Shown here one piece after another: positions 25,664 to 34,455 of a DNA stretch of 37,702 bases; within the stretch, counting starts at the first letter, position 1, and each line of letters begins with the position of its first letter. The translations under genes were made by a program, and so were the position numbers. Under the pieces are notes generated by a model, which saw only the letters and a list, made by a program, of their open reading frames with translations, ran no database searches and had not been told where the DNA came from. Origin of the DNA: Acidobacteriota bacterium (lineage in GTDB: Bacteria; Actinomycetota; Acidimicrobiia; Spongiisociales; ZC4RG35); contig JACZUI010000025.1 of the NCBI GenBank assembly GCA_022573225.1, positions 1 to 37,702 on the forward strand, in the 5' to 3' direction.

Positions 25664-28228
25664 ATGCCAAAGATCCTTGTAATCGTCGAATCGCCAACCA
25701 AGGCGCGGACCATCGCTGCATTTCTGGGTCCCGACGTCGCCGTCGAGTCCTCCATGGGCCACGTCCGTGATCTTCCTCGGTCCGCTTCCGAGATCCCAAA
25801 GCGAGCCAAAGGCGAAGATTGGGCCCGTCTCGGAGTCAATGTCGATAACGACTTCGAGCCCCTCTATGTGATCCCAAAGGAACGACGCGAACGGATCAAG
25901 AAGCTCAAGGAAATGCTCGCGAATGTTGACGAGCTGTACCTTGCAACGGACGAGGATCGCGAGGGGGAGTCCATCGCATGGCACTTGACGGAAGTTCTGA
26001 AACCCAAGGTGCCTGTCCACCGAATGGTCTTCCACGAGATAACAAAGTCGGCGATCGAGGAGGCGTTTCAGAACCCGCGAGATCTCGACAACAGGCTGAT
26101 CCAGGCGCAAGAGGCAAGACGGATCCTCGACCGCCTGTTCGGATACGAAGTGTCTCCCGTGCTGTGGCGAAAGATCCAACAGGGTCTGTCAGCCGGCAGG
26201 GTGCAAAGTGTCGCGGTGAGAATCGTGGTCGAGCGGGAGCGTCAACGAATGGCCTTCACCGCCGCCCCATATTGGAGTGTCGTGGGAACCTTCGCCGCTT
26301 CCGCCAACCTCGACAAGGTTTTCGACGCCACCTTGCTCGAGATCGACGACTCTCGAGTGGCGACGGGCAAGGACTTCGACTCCAACGGCAACGCCAAGAA
26401 GGGCATGACCGTCCTCGATCAGCAAAGTGCCACTGAACTGGCCACCGACCTCACGAAGGCAGACTTCTCGGTGCGAAGTGTCGAGGAGAAGCCATACAAG
26501 CGCTCCCCATACCCGCCCTTCCGCACTTCAACGCTCCAGCAGGACGCGGGGCGCAAGCTGCGCTTCTCCTCGGCCCGGACGATGTCGGTAGCCCAACGTC
26601 TCTACGAGAACGGGTACATCACTTACATGAGAACCGACTCGACTGCCCTATCCGACAGTGCGGTGGCCTCGGCGCGATCACAGATCACCAAGCTCTACGG
26701 CAAGGAGTACCTGTCACCCAAGCCGCGGGTATACGCATCAAAGGTCAAGGGAGCCCAGGAGGCTCACGAGGCGATCCGACCGGCGGGAGAGACATTCCTC
26801 ACTCCCGAACAGCTGGCTGTCAAGGTCGGAACCGACGAGGCCAGGCTGTACGACTTGATCTGGAAGCGGACCATCGCCTGTCAGATGGCCGATGCCAAGG
26901 GTGTCACGGTTTCCGCACGCCTCGTGGCGACCACCACGAAGGGAACCGACGTGGTGTTCTCGACCAGTGGCCGGACGATCACGTTCCCCGGCTTCCTGCG
27001 GGCCTACGTCCAGGGCTCCGACGATCCGGAGTCGATGTTGGACGACAAGGAGAAGATCCTTCCCCCATTCGCTGAGGGTGAGTCCCTGGCGGTGCAGCGA
27101 CTCGAGCCGACCGGGCATGAAACCCGTCCGCCTGCCCGGTACACGGAGGCGTCACTGGTTCAGAAGCTGGAGGAGCTGGGAGTAGGACGTCCCTCCACTT
27201 ACGCGTCAATCATGTCCACCATTCAGGACCGCGGCTATGTGTGGAAGAAAGGGGCGGCGCTGGTGCCCACCTTCACCGCCTTCGGTGTGGTGACTCTGTT
27301 GGAGAACCATTTCCCCAACCTGGTCGACTACGACTTCACCGCCGGGATGGAGAACGACCTGGACCGCATCGCATCCGGAGACCAAGAGTCTGTCCCCTGG
27401 CTTACGGCCTTCTACTTCGGCGATGACGGGCTAAAGGAGAAGGTGGCTTCCCGACTGGACGACATCGACCCTCGCAAGGTCGGGTCAATCCCGATTGGCC
27501 ATGATTCAGGCGGCGCGGATGTCGTTGCCCGAATAGGTCGATATGGCCCCTACGTCCAGCGTGGCGAGGAGCGTGCCTCGATCCCCGAGGATGTTGCACC
27601 CGACGAGCTCACGGTGGAGATGGCCCTCGAGCTGATAGATACCCAGAACCGCGGCGATAAGATTTTCGGGACAGATCCCGATTCTGGGCTGATCGTGTTG
27701 GGCAAGACAGGGCGTTTCGGTCCCTACGTCCAGCTTGGGGAGCCAGAGGAGGGCAGCAAGGACAAACCAAAGCGGGCCTCACTCTTCAAGACCATGTCAA
27801 TGGACGAGCTCTCGTTGGACGATGCCCTGAAGCTCTTGTCTCTGCCGCGGACTGTCGGTCAGGATGATGAAGGGACCGACATCCTCGCGCTGAATGGTCG
27901 CTACGGCCCCTACATACAGCGGGGCGACGATCGGCGCAGCCTGGAAAGTGAGGATCAGCTGTTCAGCCTGACCGTGGAAGAGGCATTGAACGTGCTCGCC
28001 GAGCCGCCCCGACGCCGGGGCCAAAAGGCATCGGGACCATTGAAGGAGCTGGGACCGGACCCTGTCAGTGGCAAGCCGGTGACGGTCCGCACGGGCCGCT
28101 TCGGCCCCTATGTGACCGATGGCGAGGTGAACGCCTCACTGCGCAAGGGTGACGACCCTGAATCCATCACAATTGAGAAGGCTGCTGAGCTGCTGGCGGC
28201 TCGTCGGGAGCGACTCGCAGCCCGCTGA
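25664..28228 (+). CDS. topA: DNA topoisomerase I
   Basis: The 854-residue type IA enzyme relaxes negative supercoils. The Toprim domain is at the N-terminus (ILVIVESPTKA, then TDEDREGE near residue 95). The active-site tyrosine is Tyr321 in YITYMRTDST. The C-terminal part has no zinc fingers. It carries four repeats with a GR(Y/F)GPYV core (IGRYGPYVQRGE, TGRFGPYVQLGE, NGRYGPYIQRGD, TGRFGPYVTDGE), each followed by a predicted helix of the LTVEEALNVL kind, as in mycobacterial TopA. Unlike mycobacterial TopA it ends without a long lysine-rich tail (RRERLAAR). Its neighbours tmk-holB diverge from it. Confidence 0.97.
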   Translation: MPKILVIVESPTKARTIAAFLGPDVAVESSMGHVRDLPRSASEIPKRAKGEDWARLGVNVDNDFEPLYVIPKERRERIKKLKEMLANVDELYLATDEDREGESIAWHLTEVLKPKVPVHRMVFHEITKSAIEEAFQNPRDLDNRLIQAQEARRILDRLFGYEVSPVLWRKIQQGLSAGRVQSVAVRIVVERERQRMAFTAAPYWSVVGTFAASANLDKVFDATLLEIDDSRVATGKDFDSNGNAKKGMTVLDQQSATELATDLTKADFSVRSVEEKPYKRSPYPPFRTSTLQQDAGRKLRFSSARTMSVAQRLYENGYITYMRTDSTALSDSAVASARSQITKLYGKEYLSPKPRVYASKVKGAQEAHEAIRPAGETFLTPEQLAVKVGTDEARLYDLIWKRTIACQMADAKGVTVSARLVATTTKGTDVVFSTSGRTITFPGFLRAYVQGSDDPESMLDDKEKILPPFAEGESLAVQRLEPTGHETRPPARYTEASLVQKLEELGVGRPSTYASIMSTIQDRGYVWKKGAALVPTFTAFGVVTLLENHFPNLVDYDFTAGMENDLDRIASGDQESVPWLTAFYFGDDGLKEKVASRLDDIDPRKVGSIPIGHDSGGADVVARIGRYGPYVQRGEERASIPEDVAPDELTVEMALELIDTQNRGDKIFGTDPDSGLIVLGKTGRFGPYVQLGEPEEGSKDKPKRASLFKTMSMDELSLDDALKLLSLPRTVGQDDEGTDILALNGRYGPYIQRGDDRRSLESEDQLFSLTVEEALNVLAEPPRRRGQKASGPLKELGPDPVSGKPVTVRTGRFGPYVTDGEVNASLRKGDDPESITIEKAAELLAARRERLAAR

Positions 28229-28253
28229 ACAGCCCGGAGAGGTTTCTCTTTTC

Positions 28254-28922
28254 CTACAACACCGTCGCGGCCATCTCGGCCAGCGGTGATCGGACGGAGC
28301 GCTCGAGGGCAACATGACCGAACAACGACGACCCCTTGAACTTCTCGATCAGGGCTGCCCACCCCCCATACGGCGAGATATACGGATTGTCGACCTGGCT
28401 GAGATCACCACAGAAAACGACCTTTGACTCCCACGACATCGTGGTCAGGATGACCTTGAGCGTGGAAAGCTCGAGGTTCTGGGCTTCGTCGATGATGACG
28501 AACTCTCCGGTGATCGAACGACCCCGAAGATAGGTGACCGCAGCCATCTCCAGCTCACCTCGATAGATCAACTCATCGATGGCGCTCTTGGCCCCCTCAA
28601 CCCCGGCATCGGAGAAGAGGGCATAGAGGTTGTCATGCACGGCGGCCATCCAGGGAGACAGCTTCTCACTGAGGTCACCAGGCAGATAGCCGACTTCCTG
28701 GCGGCCAACAGCTACCAGAGGGCGAGATACCGACACCCGTCTATACCGACCTTGCTCCAGAACCTGTTCGAGAGCCGCGGCGAGCGAGAGGAAGGTCTTA
28801 CCGGTTCCTGCCATCCCCATGATGGAGACAGCCGGGATATCCGGGTCGAGCAGGTGGTGAAGCGCCACGGTCTGGCGGACGTTCTTCGACTTCACTCCAA
28901 ACGCCCGAATGTGGTTTGGCAA
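28254..28922 (-). CDS. PhoH-family ATPase domain (C-terminal half of a split PIN-PhoH protein)
   Basis: The 222-residue reading from a TTG at 28922 has a PhoH ATPase core. Walker A is GMAGTGKT (36-43), and the family motifs RRVSVSRPLVAVG, GYLPGDLSEKLSPWMAAVHDNL, Walker B VIIDEAQNLE and CGDLSQVD follow. PhoH2-type proteins are single chains of PIN nuclease plus PhoH helicase. Here the frame continues upstream of 28922 with LRSGTSRSALARVV, a linker typical of PhoH2, and meets the PIN frame one base out of phase near 29001-29012. So the TTG start is probably not the natural one. It may be made alone or as part of a damaged gene. Confidence 0.8.
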   Translation of the reverse strand: MPNHIRAFGVKSKNVRQTVALHHLLDPDIPAVSIMGMAGTGKTFLSLAAALEQVLEQGRYRRVSVSRPLVAVGRQEVGYLPGDLSEKLSPWMAAVHDNLYALFSDAGVEGAKSAIDELIYRGELEMAAVTYLRGRSITGEFVIIDEAQNLELSTLKVILTTMSWESKVVFCGDLSQVDNPYISPYGGWAALIEKFKGSSLFGHVALERSVRSPLAEMAATVL

Positions 28923-28933
28923 CCTCTCGACGA

Positions 28934-29533
28934 TCAGGACGGGATCCGACTGGACGACTCGAGCCAGGGCCGAGCGTGAGGTTCCGCTTCGGAGGATGAT
29001 GACCGGTTGACCAATGCCTCGACGCCCTCCAGTTCAATCATGCCCTCGTCGAAGAGACGGTCGACGGTTTCGCCGTCGGTGCGATGCTGGACCACCCCGG
29101 AATGGAGTTGCTCAACGGGAACGGTGTCTCCCCGGTAATCCTGGACCGCAACTCCGAGCTGGGCACTCTTGATCCTGAGGGCGGCGTCCTTGGTGACCAG
29201 GACCGTTGGGCCGACCTCGTCGAGATTGAGGCATGTGGCAAGTATTCGATGGTCAGGGGTGTTGGGATCGAGCGCCACCGGAAGCTTTTCGGAGCTGATC
29301 CCGTTGAGCTGACTCCGGAGCGAGCCGCTGCCAGGCAACGAGACCGGCTCTCGTAAACGGCCGTCGCGCGAGGCGCCCAACTCCTCCAAGAGACGGATTG
29401 CCGCCCGGGCGTTGGCGCCGACTTCGTCCATCCGGGTCTTCTTGCGATCGAGTTCCTCCAAGTACCTGAGCGTGTGCTCATAGCACCAGTCAGGAGCGAC
29501 GCCGGGCTGCCCAAGACAGAAGACGATCGACAC
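28934..29533 (-). pseudogene. PIN-domain half of the split PhoH2-type gene, N-terminally truncated
   Basis: The 199-codon frame contains much of the PIN and linker part of a PhoH2 protein: LEELDRKKTRMDEVGANARA, LPVALDPNTPDHRILATCLN, TVLVTKDAALRIKSAQLGV and VQDYRGDTVPVEQLHSGV. The usual start of the domain, a VLDTxVLL strand bearing the first catalytic aspartate, is missing. The sequence runs instead from the overlapping 3' end of polX straight into a WCYEH-LEELD join with about 15 residues deleted between. The end is lost by a frameshift near 29001-29012, after which the frame reads SSSSEAEPHARP and stops at 28934. Later acidic residues remain. Loss of the first aspartate implies no nuclease activity. 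Confidence 0.66.
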
Positions 29534-31220
29534 CCCATGTGTTCACGACACGATCTGATGTCACCCATCCCCTACGGGCGTATTCCACTCCATAGTTCAT
29601 CCGCACCAGATCCTTGGTGTGGTGCGAGTCGGTGTCGATCACGAGGTTGATGTCACGGGCCATTGCCTGCCGGGCCACCTCGGCCGAGGCATCGAGACGA
29701 TCCAGAGCACCATTGATCTCCAGGGCGACACCGGTGACTTCCAGTCCTTCCAGGATGGCCTCGATATCCAGCTCCACACCAGGCCTGCGACCCACATACC
29801 TGCCGGAAAGGTGTCCTATCGCGTTGACCGACGGATCGTGAAGCGCGGTTAGCAGCCTGATCGTCTGCTGATCGCTCGGTAAATCGAAGTAGCTGTGTAT
29901 CGACGCGACGCAATAGTCGAACTCCAGACGAAACTCGGGGTCGTAGTCGAGACCTCCGTCGGGGCCTATGTTCAGCTCGCATCCGAACAAAAGGGTGATC
30001 TCAGGATATGTTTCCTGAAGGGAACGGATCGCGTCACGGTGAGCGAGCATCTCCTCCCTGCTCGATCCATTGATCGACAGATCCTCCCCGTGATCTGTGA
30101 AGGCCACGTACTGGTAGCCGTGTGCGAGGGCAGCCTCGATCATGTCTTCAAGCGATGACCTGCCGTCGCCGGAGCGATCGGAGTGATAGTGGAGGTCGCC
30201 TTTGATGTCCTCGCGAGCCACCAATCGGGGCAGGCCGTCGCCTCCGGCCGCTTCGATCTCCCCGGTTCCCTCGCGAAGAGGAGGCGGGATGTACTCCAGC
30301 TCTAAGGCGTCATAAACGTCTGTCTCTGTCACCGAGGCGACCACGCGGTCCCCCTCGAACAGACCGTATTCGCTGAGCAGCATGCCCCTGTCGATGGCGC
30401 GCTGGCGGAGGGCAATGTTGTGCGCCTTGGAGCCGGTGAAGTAAAGCATCGCCGACCCGAGCTGTTCGGGCGAAACTGTCCGGACATCCACCTGCATCCC
30501 CTCCCTGGTCAGGAAGGAGGTCTTGGTCTCACCAGATCCGATCACTTCGGCGACTTCCGAGAACGCCAGGACAAACTCCGAAACGGCCCGTGGCTCTCTC
30601 GTCGCAACCACGATGTCGATGTCACCAACGGCCTCGGAGAAGCGTCTGATCGACCCACAGATCACTGCTTCGTCGACGTCGGACTTCTCCTCAAGACGGC
30701 TCGCCAGAGACCGAGCCAGGGGCAGCGCTTCAACGAGGGGTGTCCGCCGGTCCTTTCCGTGAAGCCCGAGCCGCTCTATCGCTCGGCCGATCTTTTCCTC
30801 GGTTGTCTTTCCCAGTCCCGGAAGCTCCCGAAGCTGCTCCCCGGCGATCGCATCCTCGAGGGCTTCGAGGTCCTCGACGCCTAGCTCCGCCCTGATCAGT
30901 TTGAGAGTCTTCGGTCCAAGACCGGGGATCTTGGTCAGCTCCACGAAAGGAGGCGGATACTTCTCCCGAAGAGCCTCCAGCTTGGCGACCTGCCCGGTTG
31001 CCTCCAACTCGAGAATCTTGTCCGCCGTCGCCCCACCGACCCCGGCGATGGTGATCAACTCGGCCTTGGACAAGCCCGACATCTCGCCCGGATGAGCCTC
31101 GACGCCGTGAATCGCTTTTTCGTAGGCCCTCACCCGAAAGGCCTGTGGGCTCCCCTCATCCAGCGCCGTCAGCTTGGCCAACTCGGCAAGCATCCGCACG
31201 ACTTCGGTACGACCGGCCAC
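29490..31220 (-). CDS. polX: PolX-type DNA polymerase with PHP domain
   Basis: The 576-residue protein has helix-hairpin-helix motifs (AFRVRAYEKA; IPGLGPKT), the polymerase beta-like catalytic site (CGSIRRFSEAVGDIDIVV, with its aspartate pair) and a C-terminal PHP domain. The PHP part has GDLHYHSDRSGDGRSS, FTDHGEDL, CELNI, ASIHS, IGHLSGR and IDTDSHHT, giving the metal-binding histidines and aspartates expected for 3'-5' exonuclease or phosphoesterase activity. Bacterial PolX fills small gaps in base-excision repair. The first PHP motif has one residue more than usual (SGDG instead of SDG). The GTG start at 31220 fits the family N-terminus, but its Shine-Dalgarno is unclear. Confidence 0.95.
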   Translation of the reverse strand: MAGRTEVVRMLAELAKLTALDEGSPQAFRVRAYEKAIHGVEAHPGEMSGLSKAELITIAGVGGATADKILELEATGQVAKLEALREKYPPPFVELTKIPGLGPKTLKLIRAELGVEDLEALEDAIAGEQLRELPGLGKTTEEKIGRAIERLGLHGKDRRTPLVEALPLARSLASRLEEKSDVDEAVICGSIRRFSEAVGDIDIVVATREPRAVSEFVLAFSEVAEVIGSGETKTSFLTREGMQVDVRTVSPEQLGSAMLYFTGSKAHNIALRQRAIDRGMLLSEYGLFEGDRVVASVTETDVYDALELEYIPPPLREGTGEIEAAGGDGLPRLVAREDIKGDLHYHSDRSGDGRSSLEDMIEAALAHGYQYVAFTDHGEDLSINGSSREEMLAHRDAIRSLQETYPEITLLFGCELNIGPDGGLDYDPEFRLEFDYCVASIHSYFDLPSDQQTIRLLTALHDPSVNAIGHLSGRYVGRRPGVELDIEAILEGLEVTGVALEINGALDRLDASAEVARQAMARDINLVIDTDSHHTKDLVRMNYGVEYARRGWVTSDRVVNTWGVDRLLSWAARRRS

Positions 31221-31247
31221 CTCCCGAGCCTAAGAACAATGCCGGCA

Positions 31248-31643
31248 CTAGGAAGCTGCTGGGTGCCCTGCCCAAGCGGCCGGATCGAATTCAGCGGTGG
31301 CCGATCCCTTGATCACAACCGTCCCGAACAGAGGCACCTCGGTGATGGCTGCCGTCACCACGGTCACCCGGCGAACTCGGAGAGATGAATCCACCGCACA
31401 CCGGCACGATTCGAGCTGAGCCCCATTTTGCTCCGCCATCTCCGAGGCCACCACCACGGGCGCGCCCGATGACGCTGGGGGGTAGGTAGCCACGGCAGCC
31501 GCCAGCGAGGCCGCTTCTGCGGCCGTCGCGGCCACCTCCCGTACAGAAAGGAGGAGGCCGACGGATGCCGACCCCATCCCTACCACCGCAACAACCCCGG
31601 CCATTGCAACCATGAGAACCGCGGCGCTACCCCGATCCCCCAT
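31248..31643 (-). CDS. TadE-like secreted protein, Rv3654c type
   Basis: The 131-residue protein has an N-terminal DRGSAAVLMVAMAGVVAVVGMG segment, a prepilin-like or TadE-like signal/membrane helix. A small extracellular domain follows, with one CRC cysteine pair (ESCRCAVD) and a predicted beta-rich part ending in PAAS. M. tuberculosis Rv3654c, last gene of its tad-like cluster, has the same plan and position. It is probably a minor pilin-like component of the apparatus. The ATG at 31643 overlaps the tadE stop (TGATG). The gap to polX is 27 bp. Confidence 0.75.
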   Translation of the reverse strand: MGDRGSAAVLMVAMAGVVAVVGMGSASVGLLLSVREVAATAAEAASLAAAVATYPPASSGAPVVVASEMAEQNGAQLESCRCAVDSSLRVRRVTVVTAAITEVPLFGTVVIKGSATAEFDPAAWAGHPAAS

Positions 31644-32008
31644 CAGCGCTCGGTGCGCATGGAAGCCGACGCCGTCACCGAGACACCGAACCCGCTCGGA
31701 AACGGCGGTCCCAGGTGGTGTTTCAGCTTCGCGGTGACACGGGCGGGAACGCCCACTCTCGAAGGTCTCTCAACCGACACCCTGGTGTGGTCCCGCCAGG
31801 CGGGAGGCAGCGCAGCAAGCACTGCCTCCACCGCCTTAGCGGGATCCGGGGTGGTCGCGGCAACCCGAGCGCCGTCACGAGCCGCTCCCTGCAGCTCGAT
31901 CCGTACCCGGGCTAAACCGATGACCTGGAGTGACGCAACAAGTACGAGCACGATCAAGGGGACCACAAGGAAGAACTCGACCGTCACTGCACCCTCCTCA
32001 CTGGTCAG
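31643..32008 (-). CDS. TadE-like pilus assembly protein, Rv3655c type
   Basis: The protein has a TadE-type N-terminus (SEEGAVTVEFFLVVPLIVLV, with the conserved G-A-x-x-V-E-F), a membrane helix, then QGAARDGARVAAT and a C-terminal beta-rich domain. TadE proteins are pseudopilins needed for Flp pilus assembly. The start is uncertain. CTG at 32008 overlaps the flp stop as CTGA, matching the coupling of its neighbours; a GTG at 31987 has AGGAGGG four bases upstream and would cut the protein to 114 residues. Both keep the TVEFF helix. Confidence 0.8.
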   Translation of the reverse strand: MTSEEGAVTVEFFLVVPLIVLVLVASLQVIGLARVRIELQGAARDGARVAATTPDPAKAVEAVLAALPPAWRDHTRVSVERPSRVGVPARVTAKLKHHLGPPFPSGFGVSVTASASMRTER

Positions 32009-32199
32009 AACTTCCCGACTACCCAGGAAATGACCTTTCCGAACAGGCCCCCCAGCAGGCCGCCTCCGCTCCCCGACTGGAGCCACTTCAGGCCGATCAC
32101 TGCCAGTGCAGTGGCGGCCAGTATCACCAGGAAGTACTCCACCGTGGCCTGTCCCCGATCGTTCTCCCTCACCAACAACCATGCCCAGAGTCGAGTCAT
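32005..32199 (-). CDS. Flp-type pilin, DUF4244 family
   Basis: The 64-residue protein carries RGQATVEYFLVILAATALAVIGLKW, the class IVb prepilin pattern, with Gly before the cleavage point and Glu at +5. A Gly/Ser-rich stretch and a short C-terminal helix follow. It matches M. tuberculosis Rv3656c in size and position. It should be the major subunit of the pilus or pseudopilus. The ATG at 32199 is chosen because AGGAGAG precedes it by three to five bases. Cleavage would need a prepilin peptidase (TadV type), which is not in this window. Confidence 0.83.
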   Translation of the reverse strand: MTRLWAWLLVRENDRGQATVEYFLVILAATALAVIGLKWLQSGSGGGLLGGLFGKVISWVVGKF

Positions 32200-32250
32200 G
32201 ATCTCTCCTTCCAAACCGGTAGCCGACCGGAAGCGGGGAGAAGTGCGGAA

Positions 32251-32787
32251 TCATGTGAGCGGGCCGGTCAGGTCACCGAGCAGCCTGAGCAGACTCGGTG
32301 CGTAAATGAGCAGCATCAGCCCGGGCAGCAGGAGCAGCGATATCGGAATCATCAACCTCACCGGAAGACCCTTCGCCCGCGCCAGACGACTGGCCCGGTC
32401 GTTGGCGATATCGGTCTCGAGAAGCAAACGAACAGTGCGGCTGACCGACGAGCCCGACCGCTGAGCACGGGCGAGCTGAGAGAGCAGATGTCGTACCTCA
32501 CCCGTCGTCGCTTCCACCGCAGCGCTCAGACCGTCGACCGTCGCGACCCGAGTTCCGAGTGCCAGCTCCGCGTGATCGGGGAAGGCGATGGCGGCCTGTT
32601 GCAGAGCGGCAAGCACCGACCGACCGGACCGCAGCTCAACCAACAGCACCAGGAGGATGGGACGCAGCCCCGGCTCTGAGCTTCTGGGCCGTCGAAAGGA
32701 ATAGGCGGCTACTCCACCTGCGCAAGCGAGGCCAAGCAAGGGGCCGCCCATCGCCAGGCCGAGAGAACCCAGGAGGAGGGCTCTCAA
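32251..32787 (-). CDS. TadC-like membrane platform protein (type II secretion F domain)
   Basis: The protein (178 residues from the TTG at 32787) has a hydrophobic N-terminal segment and a cytoplasmic part with ILLVLLVELRSGRSVLAAL...AA. The C-terminal SRTVRLLLETDIANDRASRLARAKGLPVRLMIPISLLLLPGLML matches the T2SSF domain of TadB/TadC. The TTG overlaps the tadB stop as TTGA, with AGGAGG five bases before it; the long upstream open frame is ignored because it runs through tadB. It should form the inner-membrane platform with TadB. Counterpart: Rv3657c. Confidence 0.85.
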   Translation of the reverse strand: MRALLLGSLGLAMGGPLLGLACAGGVAAYSFRRPRSSEPGLRPILLVLLVELRSGRSVLAALQQAAIAFPDHAELALGTRVATVDGLSAAVEATTGEVRHLLSQLARAQRSGSSVSRTVRLLLETDIANDRASRLARAKGLPVRLMIPISLLLLPGLMLLIYAPSLLRLLGDLTGPLT

Positions 32788-33428
32788 CGCGCCCTCCTCA
32801 CCATCAGGCCGCCAACAACGATTGCAACCAGGATCAGGGCCAGGCCGCCGCCCACAGCCATGCGCTGTGTGGGCGACTCGATGTAGTCGGTCAGCCGTCC
32901 GCCGGACGACGCGAACCATATGGCGATGGCAGGCCCGGCCACGAGGAGAAGCGCCGTGGCGCGGGCGGGAGCCATAGCGGCACTCACCTCATGGCGGACC
33001 TCTACCTGAGCAAGAGCCAGCCCGGCCAGCTCGTCGAACAGGTCTGCTGTCGGCGATCCGAGCCAGGTGGATCTCGCAATGCACGCGTTCAACTCCGGGC
33101 CGACGTCAGGGAACTCGCCCGCCGCTTCCCTCGCCACCTCCGTGAGCGGCGCGCCTGACCTGGCTAGATCGGTGAGTGCTGCTGCCTCGACCGAATCAGC
33201 GGCACTGGCCAGAGCCATCCGCATCGAGTCGCCGGCGCGAAGCTCATTTGCAACCGCCTCACAGAACATGACGGACCGAGCCGAGGTACGAGGCCGGTCC
33301 CGCCACCAGTGGACTCCGATCAGCCCGATGCTGGGGATCGGAAACAACACGGCTCCCAGCAGGAACCCGGCCCGACGGAAATCCAGCCCGCACCAAACAG
33401 CAATCGAGACCAGGAGCGCCTCAGTCAT
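32784..33428 (-). CDS. TadB-like membrane platform protein (type II secretion F domain)
   Basis: The 214-residue protein has an N-terminal helix pair (TEALLVSIAVWCGL and GFLLGAVLFPIPSIGLIGV), a cytoplasmic T2SSF region (AVANELRAGDSMRMALASAA, LFDELAGLALAQVEVRHEVSAAMAPARA) and C-terminal membrane helices. The ATG at 33428 overlaps the end of cpaF by 8 bp and excludes a long spurious upstream extension. It is shorter than Proteobacterial TadB (about 290-320), as usual for the actinobacterial type. Counterpart: Rv3658c. Confidence 0.84.
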   Translation of the reverse strand: MTEALLVSIAVWCGLDFRRAGFLLGAVLFPIPSIGLIGVHWWRDRPRTSARSVMFCEAVANELRAGDSMRMALASAADSVEAAALTDLARSGAPLTEVAREAAGEFPDVGPELNACIARSTWLGSPTADLFDELAGLALAQVEVRHEVSAAMAPARATALLLVAGPAIAIWFASSGGRLTDYIESPTQRMAVGGGLALILVAIVVGGLMVRRAR

Positions 33429-34455
33429 CAGCCACCGGCGCGATCTCGGCGATCCTCCGAAGAGGACCGACCCGTTCCAACTGGACAACCATGCCGATGG
33501 CCGCATACAACTGGCGGCTGACAGCTGAGGGCGAGGCTGCACCGGCTGAAAGGGCCAGTGTCTCCAACCTCCACATCGCTTCCTCTGGCGAGTTGGCATG
33601 AATAGTCGACATCGAGCCGCGATGACCGGTGTTGAGCGCCGAGATCAAGTCCAACGCCTCGGGGCCCCGGACCTCTCCCACGATGATGCGATCTGGTCGA
33701 AGGCGAAGCGCAGACCGAAGCAATGAGCGAATCGTGATCTCCCCTGCGCCCTCGGCGTTGGGGGGATGAGCCTCGAGCCGGACCACATGACCGGGGATTC
33801 GTAGTTCGGCGGCATCCTCGATGGTGACGATTCTCTCGCCATCCGGTATCTGAGCGGCCAGAAGATTGAGGAGGGTGGTTTTCCCGGTCCCGGTTCCTCC
33901 CGAGATGAGAATCGTCTCTCGCCGAGCTACCAGGCCTCTCATCTGTTCGACCTGCTCCGTTGTCGCCGAACCCATGGAGACCAGTTGGTCGAGCGTGTCG
34001 ACGGCCTGGGTGAACCGACGGATCGCCACGATCGGCGAGTCGACGGTCGCCGGTGGAACGACAGCGTGAAGCCTGCTGCCATCCGGGAGTCTCGCATCAA
34101 CGAAAGGCGACGATCGATCGATCCGAAGGCCCAGAGGCGCAATCACCCGCTCAATCGCGGCATGAAGCGACTCCGAGTCGGGAAAGGACTCATCGACCTG
34201 GTGCAGACGCCCTTTCCTCTCCACCCAGATCTCGTCGGGGCCGTTGATCAGGACGTCCGACACCTCGGGGTCCCGGAGAAGGGACTCGACTGGCCCCAGG
34301 CCGAGCACGCGATCCATGACGAGCCGGGCGCTCTCGGGGCGTCCCTGCGGAGCTTCGATGTTCAGGAGCCTGGTGGCCTCTGCCTCTACCTCGGCCTGGC
34401 GAAAAGGGACGATGCCAGAGGCGATCTGGCTGGCGACGCGATCGATCACGCCCAT
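33421..34455 (-). CDS. CpaF/TadA-type secretion ATPase
   Basis: The 344-residue ATPase powers assembly of the Flp-type pilus. Walker A is GGTGTGKTT (186-194), followed by VTIEDAAELRI, the Asp box (DRIIVGEVRGPEALDLI) and the His box (NTGHRGSMSTIHANSPEEAM). The N-terminal domain has VSDVLINGPDEIWVERKG, a hallmark of the CpaF group. The ATG at 34455 was chosen because the Pro/Arg-rich sequence further upstream does not resemble the family and lies in the overlapping gene. It overlaps the upstream gene by 10 bp. Counterpart: Rv3659c. Confidence 0.94.
   Translation of the reverse strand: MGVIDRVASQIASGIVPFRQAEVEAEATRLLNIEAPQGRPESARLVMDRVLGLGPVESLLRDPEVSDVLINGPDEIWVERKGRLHQVDESFPDSESLHAAIERVIAPLGLRIDRSSPFVDARLPDGSRLHAVVPPATVDSPIVAIRRFTQAVDTLDQLVSMGSATTEQVEQMRGLVARRETILISGGTGTGKTTLLNLLAAQIPDGERIVTIEDAAELRIPGHVVRLEAHPPNAEGAGEITIRSLLRSALRLRPDRIIVGEVRGPEALDLISALNTGHRGSMSTIHANSPEEAMWRLETLALSAGAASPSAVSRQLYAAIGMVVQLERVGPLRRIAEIAPVADD

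Noticed and set aside
28996-29015. Programmed -1 frameshift joining PIN and PhoH
   Set aside because: No slippery heptamer or downstream stem is visible, and the PIN N-terminus is also missing, so decay or sequencing error is the better explanation.
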